Of a stretch of DNA of 18,335 nucleotides, positions 15,837-18,335 are shown piece by piece (the stretch's first letter is position 1; each line of letters begins with the position of its first letter). The stretch lies in contig JAHBMJ010002519.1 in the NCBI GenBank assembly GCA_018398765.1, positions 1 to 18,335 of the forward strand. The letters run 5' to 3'. The stretch comes from Chromera velia (taxonomy: Eukaryota > Sar > Chromeraceae). A model generated the notes under the pieces. That model saw only the letters and a list, made by a program, of their open reading frames with translations, was not told the origin of the DNA and made no database searches. Made by a program: the position numbers and the translations under genes.

Positions 15837-17384
15837 GTGCAGGTCAATGAATTTGACCAGACGCCAGTTGGAGAAGCTAGAGTCGGGGGTATGCATCACA
15901 ACAACATCAACCACCGACTCGTTGTCTCCTGCTTTCAGTGGTCCGAGGGACAGTCCTTTCCATTTGCTCCGGAGACGGCCAACGCAGCCATGTCTCCCGT
16001 TGTCTTTTTTGAGGCCATGCCTGTGATCGTCCCTCCATCCGCCTCTGCAGACGTAGCTACTCAGCCGTCGGGGATGAATCAAGAAGAAGAGGAGTGGGGG
16101 AGAGTGAAGGAGGAACTGTTCGGAGACAGAGCTTTGGAGATGAAAGCAGAGGAAAGGCAGGTTCAAGAGGAAGGTGGTGCCATACTGATCGTAAAGCAGA
16201 GGCAGCCTACCTTGTCTCAAATGCAATCCAATTGTCCGTCTCTTCCCATAAAGATCTCATACAGCCGCCGCATGCTGCAGTGGAACTCTGACGTCTGTAG
16301 ATTCTCAGAGGAATTTGGGGGAGACGCTCCGTTTCTCGCTCTGGCTAGCTTCCGAGAGGGAGCAACCATGCTTCCTGCCAGCAGAGAGGAGATCGTGAGA
16401 GGGGAATTTTGGGAGGCTAACGTCAAAGAGTGGGCAGCCATCCTTCATACGAAGATGATCGGAAAGCGCCGCTCACACCTTGAGCTCGCTGCCGTGCTCA
16501 ACATGGGTTTTGCCAGAAACCACAAAGAAGATTTGAACAAGGGACCCGGGGGGAGAAAGAAGAAGACGCGCATTTATGTCGCAGCATACGATGAGCTGAG
16601 GAAGGTGGACATATTCAGTGGCACTCCCAACCGCGACTGCTTTCTTCTCACCCTCCTGTATGTTGCCATTCAGGGGTTTGAGGTGGAGTTGGTGGATATC
16701 AAGAATGCATTCCTCCAGTCCCCCGACGACTACGTAGAGCACGTGGGGGTGCACATCCTGAAGAGCATTCCCACCATGCCTGCACAGAAGCCTTCCTTTC
16801 TTACTGAGTACAGCGATGCCGAGTGGGGAGAGATAAGGAAAGAGGCAGAGAGAGTAGTCCCAGGTCAGATCTACGAACTCAGCAATGCCCTCTACGGCAC
16901 CCCTCCAGCACCCGCACTGTGGGGGAAGGAATTGAGGAGAGGGCAGGAGAAGCTGGGGTTTGTTCCTATTGAGCAGTTAATCGCAGTCAGAAGGGAGGCG
17001 GAAGACGAACCCGCACAGGACGTGCAAGCCACGCATGTGGACGACATTTTCGGGGCAGGAGAGAGAACGGAGGAGGCGTTCGATGTGTTGGGGGAGAGAT
17101 TCACGATCGGTTCCCGAACAAAAGTGAATGTGGGATCTAAGGCAAAGTATATTGGGATGGACATATACCGTTCCGATGCACACACTTTCGAACTCACATC
17201 CGAGAGTTACCTCGAAGGCATTAACATCGATGCAATCCCAGGGAAACTGAAGAAATCCCTGTTAAAAAAAGACGTCGCTCCAGCCAAGGAGCAAGATATG
17301 GACATGTTCCTACAGGGGGTCTATCAGGAGGCAAATGGTGTGTTGGGGTGGGCTGTTTGTCTCAACTGGAGGAGAGCACTCTAG
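15837..17384 (+). pseudogene. reverse transcriptase ORF of Copia pol (RVT_2 type)
   Basis: An open frame of 515 codons. Its first ~120 codons are linker sequence and the true frame may switch near 15800-16020. Reverse transcriptase signs: GEFWEANVKEWAAIL, RNDC-type FSGTPNRDCFLLTLLYVAIQ, VDIKNAFLQ (catalytic Asp codon 16695), YELSNALYGTPPAPALWG, and THVDDIF with both catalytic Asp at 17040-17045 (usual Tyr replaced by His). KYIGMDIYRS and an ANGVLGWAV segment match later conserved blocks. The TAG at 17382 lies within pol, because matching RNase H sequence continues in the same frame. Confidence 0.85.
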
Positions 17385-17928
17385 TTTTCCCTCCTCAGCA
17401 AAGCAACCACAAAACCCACCGCCCGCCATCTCTCAGCAGTCAAGACAGCCATACATGGGTTAAAAACCCACAGAAAGCCCCTTGTCCTTCATGGCTTGAA
17501 GGGAAGAGAACTCCATCTCGCCGGCTGTTCCGATGCCATGTGGAACCGCCCGAAGTACGAAGGCAGGCAGGGGGACATGATGATGCTCAATGATGAGTCG
17601 TGGGATCTAGAACGAGATGGGCCCAAGAATGTTATCTCGTAGGACCTATCAAAGGACAGAAGCAATTAAGCATAGCTCGTCATCAATTGGTGAGTTGATT
17701 GCTGTCTGTTGTCTGATCAAACGCATCCCAAGGTGTGCACGATTCATCCGAAAATTGTGGGGAAGAGATCCGATCATTTCGATCTTTGTCAACAACGGGG
17801 CACTACATGATTGGATCAGATCAGGAATTTTGGACACAGACACCGAGTATCAGGGAATGCTCAATTACGTCCTTCAGTAGATCCAAAAGTGGGGGATGCG
17901 TATGCAGTGGATCACCAGACGTGCATAG
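17385..17928 (+). pseudogene. RNase H region of Copia pol, frameshifted
   Basis: In the reverse transcriptase frame, after the TAG at 17382, the reading is FSLLSKATTKPTARHLSAVK, then LHLAGCSDAMWNRPKYEG, which matches the Copia GYSDADW block with its Asp at 17532. It stops at TAG 17640. A second frame (about 17617-17880) carries KHSSSSIGELIAVCCLIKRI and IISIFVNNGALHDWIRSG, matching the later part of RNase H. That frame is broken by TAG 17878 and ends at TAG 17926. So at least one frameshift lies between about 17600 and 17650. Confidence 0.75.
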
Positions 17929-18335
17929 CCGGCAAATTGTCTGTGCAAACCCATCTGGTTCACGGAATCAATCTATAAATGAAACAACTCGCAGTTTCGC
18001 TCGATTCATGCGGTATCGATCAAGCCTGTCACATACACGTCGTTGTCAAGCCTCCCAATACAATCCAATAGAACGCTTGACAACGAGATTTTGTGGATAG
18101 AGGCCCATTCTGTTGACCCGACTTTCTGACTGGAGGAGAACTTTCTGAAGACCTGACTGAAAATTTTTCAGATCGGCATTTTGATGGGTCAGCGCGCAGC
18201 CGGGAAGTGCTTTTTGGCCTTGGTGGCCGGCCAGGCCCTGGCCCGCAACGCGTAGCTTGCCTTCCGGGGCCGTCACATGGTTGGCCGATCTAAAATCGGC
18301 TCCCAAAATCGGCTTTCCGTCGAATGTTTCAAGTC
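17929..18335. other. 3' region beyond pol, no gene recognised
   Basis: No supported coding sequence. GGCC-rich sequence at 18212-18243 includes the palindrome TGGCCGGCCA. ATCGGC recurs at 18171, 18295 and 18307, and GCCGAT at 18283 forms a small hairpin with the copy at 18295. This may include 3' untranslated or LTR sequence of the element, but the window ends before this can be tested. Confidence 0.4.

Larger units (their letters stand above)
14595..17928 (+). pseudogene. pol: decayed Copia (Ty1)-type retrotransposon pol
   Basis: The order integrase, reverse transcriptase, RNase H is that of Copia/Ty1 (Pseudoviridae-type) elements and differs from Gypsy. The integrase frame carries stops at 14778 (TGA), 15018 (TAA) and 15465 (TGA). 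A region at 15468-15836 switches frame. The reverse transcriptase lies in a 515-codon open frame closed by TAG at 17382, and RNase H continues with further stops and a frameshift. The element is therefore not functional as a whole at this locus. LTRs, primer binding site and polypurine tract were not identified, so the boundaries are those of recognisable coding sequence only. Confidence 0.85.

Noticed and set aside
15582-16226. A 214-codon minus-strand frame
   Set aside because: Antisense to the pol linker and reverse transcriptase frame, with no family features.
11600-18335. LTR pair flanking the Copia pol
   Set aside because: No shared terminal sequence, primer binding site or polypurine tract could be found by eye; a self-alignment would be decisive.

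Overview
The window looks like nuclear DNA of a eukaryotic microbe with a large, repeat-rich genome. It has long spliced genes, pyrimidine-rich introns full of microsatellites, poly-G runs in coding DNA and a decayed Copia-type retroelement. A chromerid or other alveolate alga such as Chromera velia would fit this mix, but that is inference from style and not from a marker gene. No bacterial gene signals, rRNA, tRNA or CRISPR array were seen.

Positions 447-11268 (+ strand) are read here as one protein-coding gene of 12 exons. Canonical GT-AG introns join the open segments, and all 11 junctions agree in reading phase. The product would be about 1995 residues from the first ATG of the leading open frame. 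Its layout is a helical, Leu/Ala/Arg-rich N-terminal part, long acidic low-complexity stretches, a middle region with four repeats of the motif W-[GD]-I-F-G in Glu/Lys-rich sequence, a basic Arg/Lys patch, a denser region spread over exons 5-9 that looks like a folded domain, and a Gly/Ser-rich tail. I do not recognise the family. Many of the introns carry their own microsatellite, and several 5' splice sites sit at the edge of CTGT- or CAGT-type tetranucleotide arrays.

Positions 11269-12629 hold no gene I can support. They contain an AT-rich island and a small family of direct and inverted GGCC(R)ACGG-type repeats. Positions 12630-14120 carry one reading frame broken by four stops, ending in a 250-codon open frame. 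It may be the gag-like part of a retroelement or an unrelated hypothetical gene.

Positions 14595-17928 (+) are a decayed Copia (Ty1)-type pol. An integrase region with in-frame stops is followed by a 515-codon open frame with an apparently intact reverse transcriptase core (DIKNAFLQ, HVDD), then a broken RNase H region. LTRs were not found by eye. The last 400 bases hold short ATCGGC and GGCC repeats and no gene.
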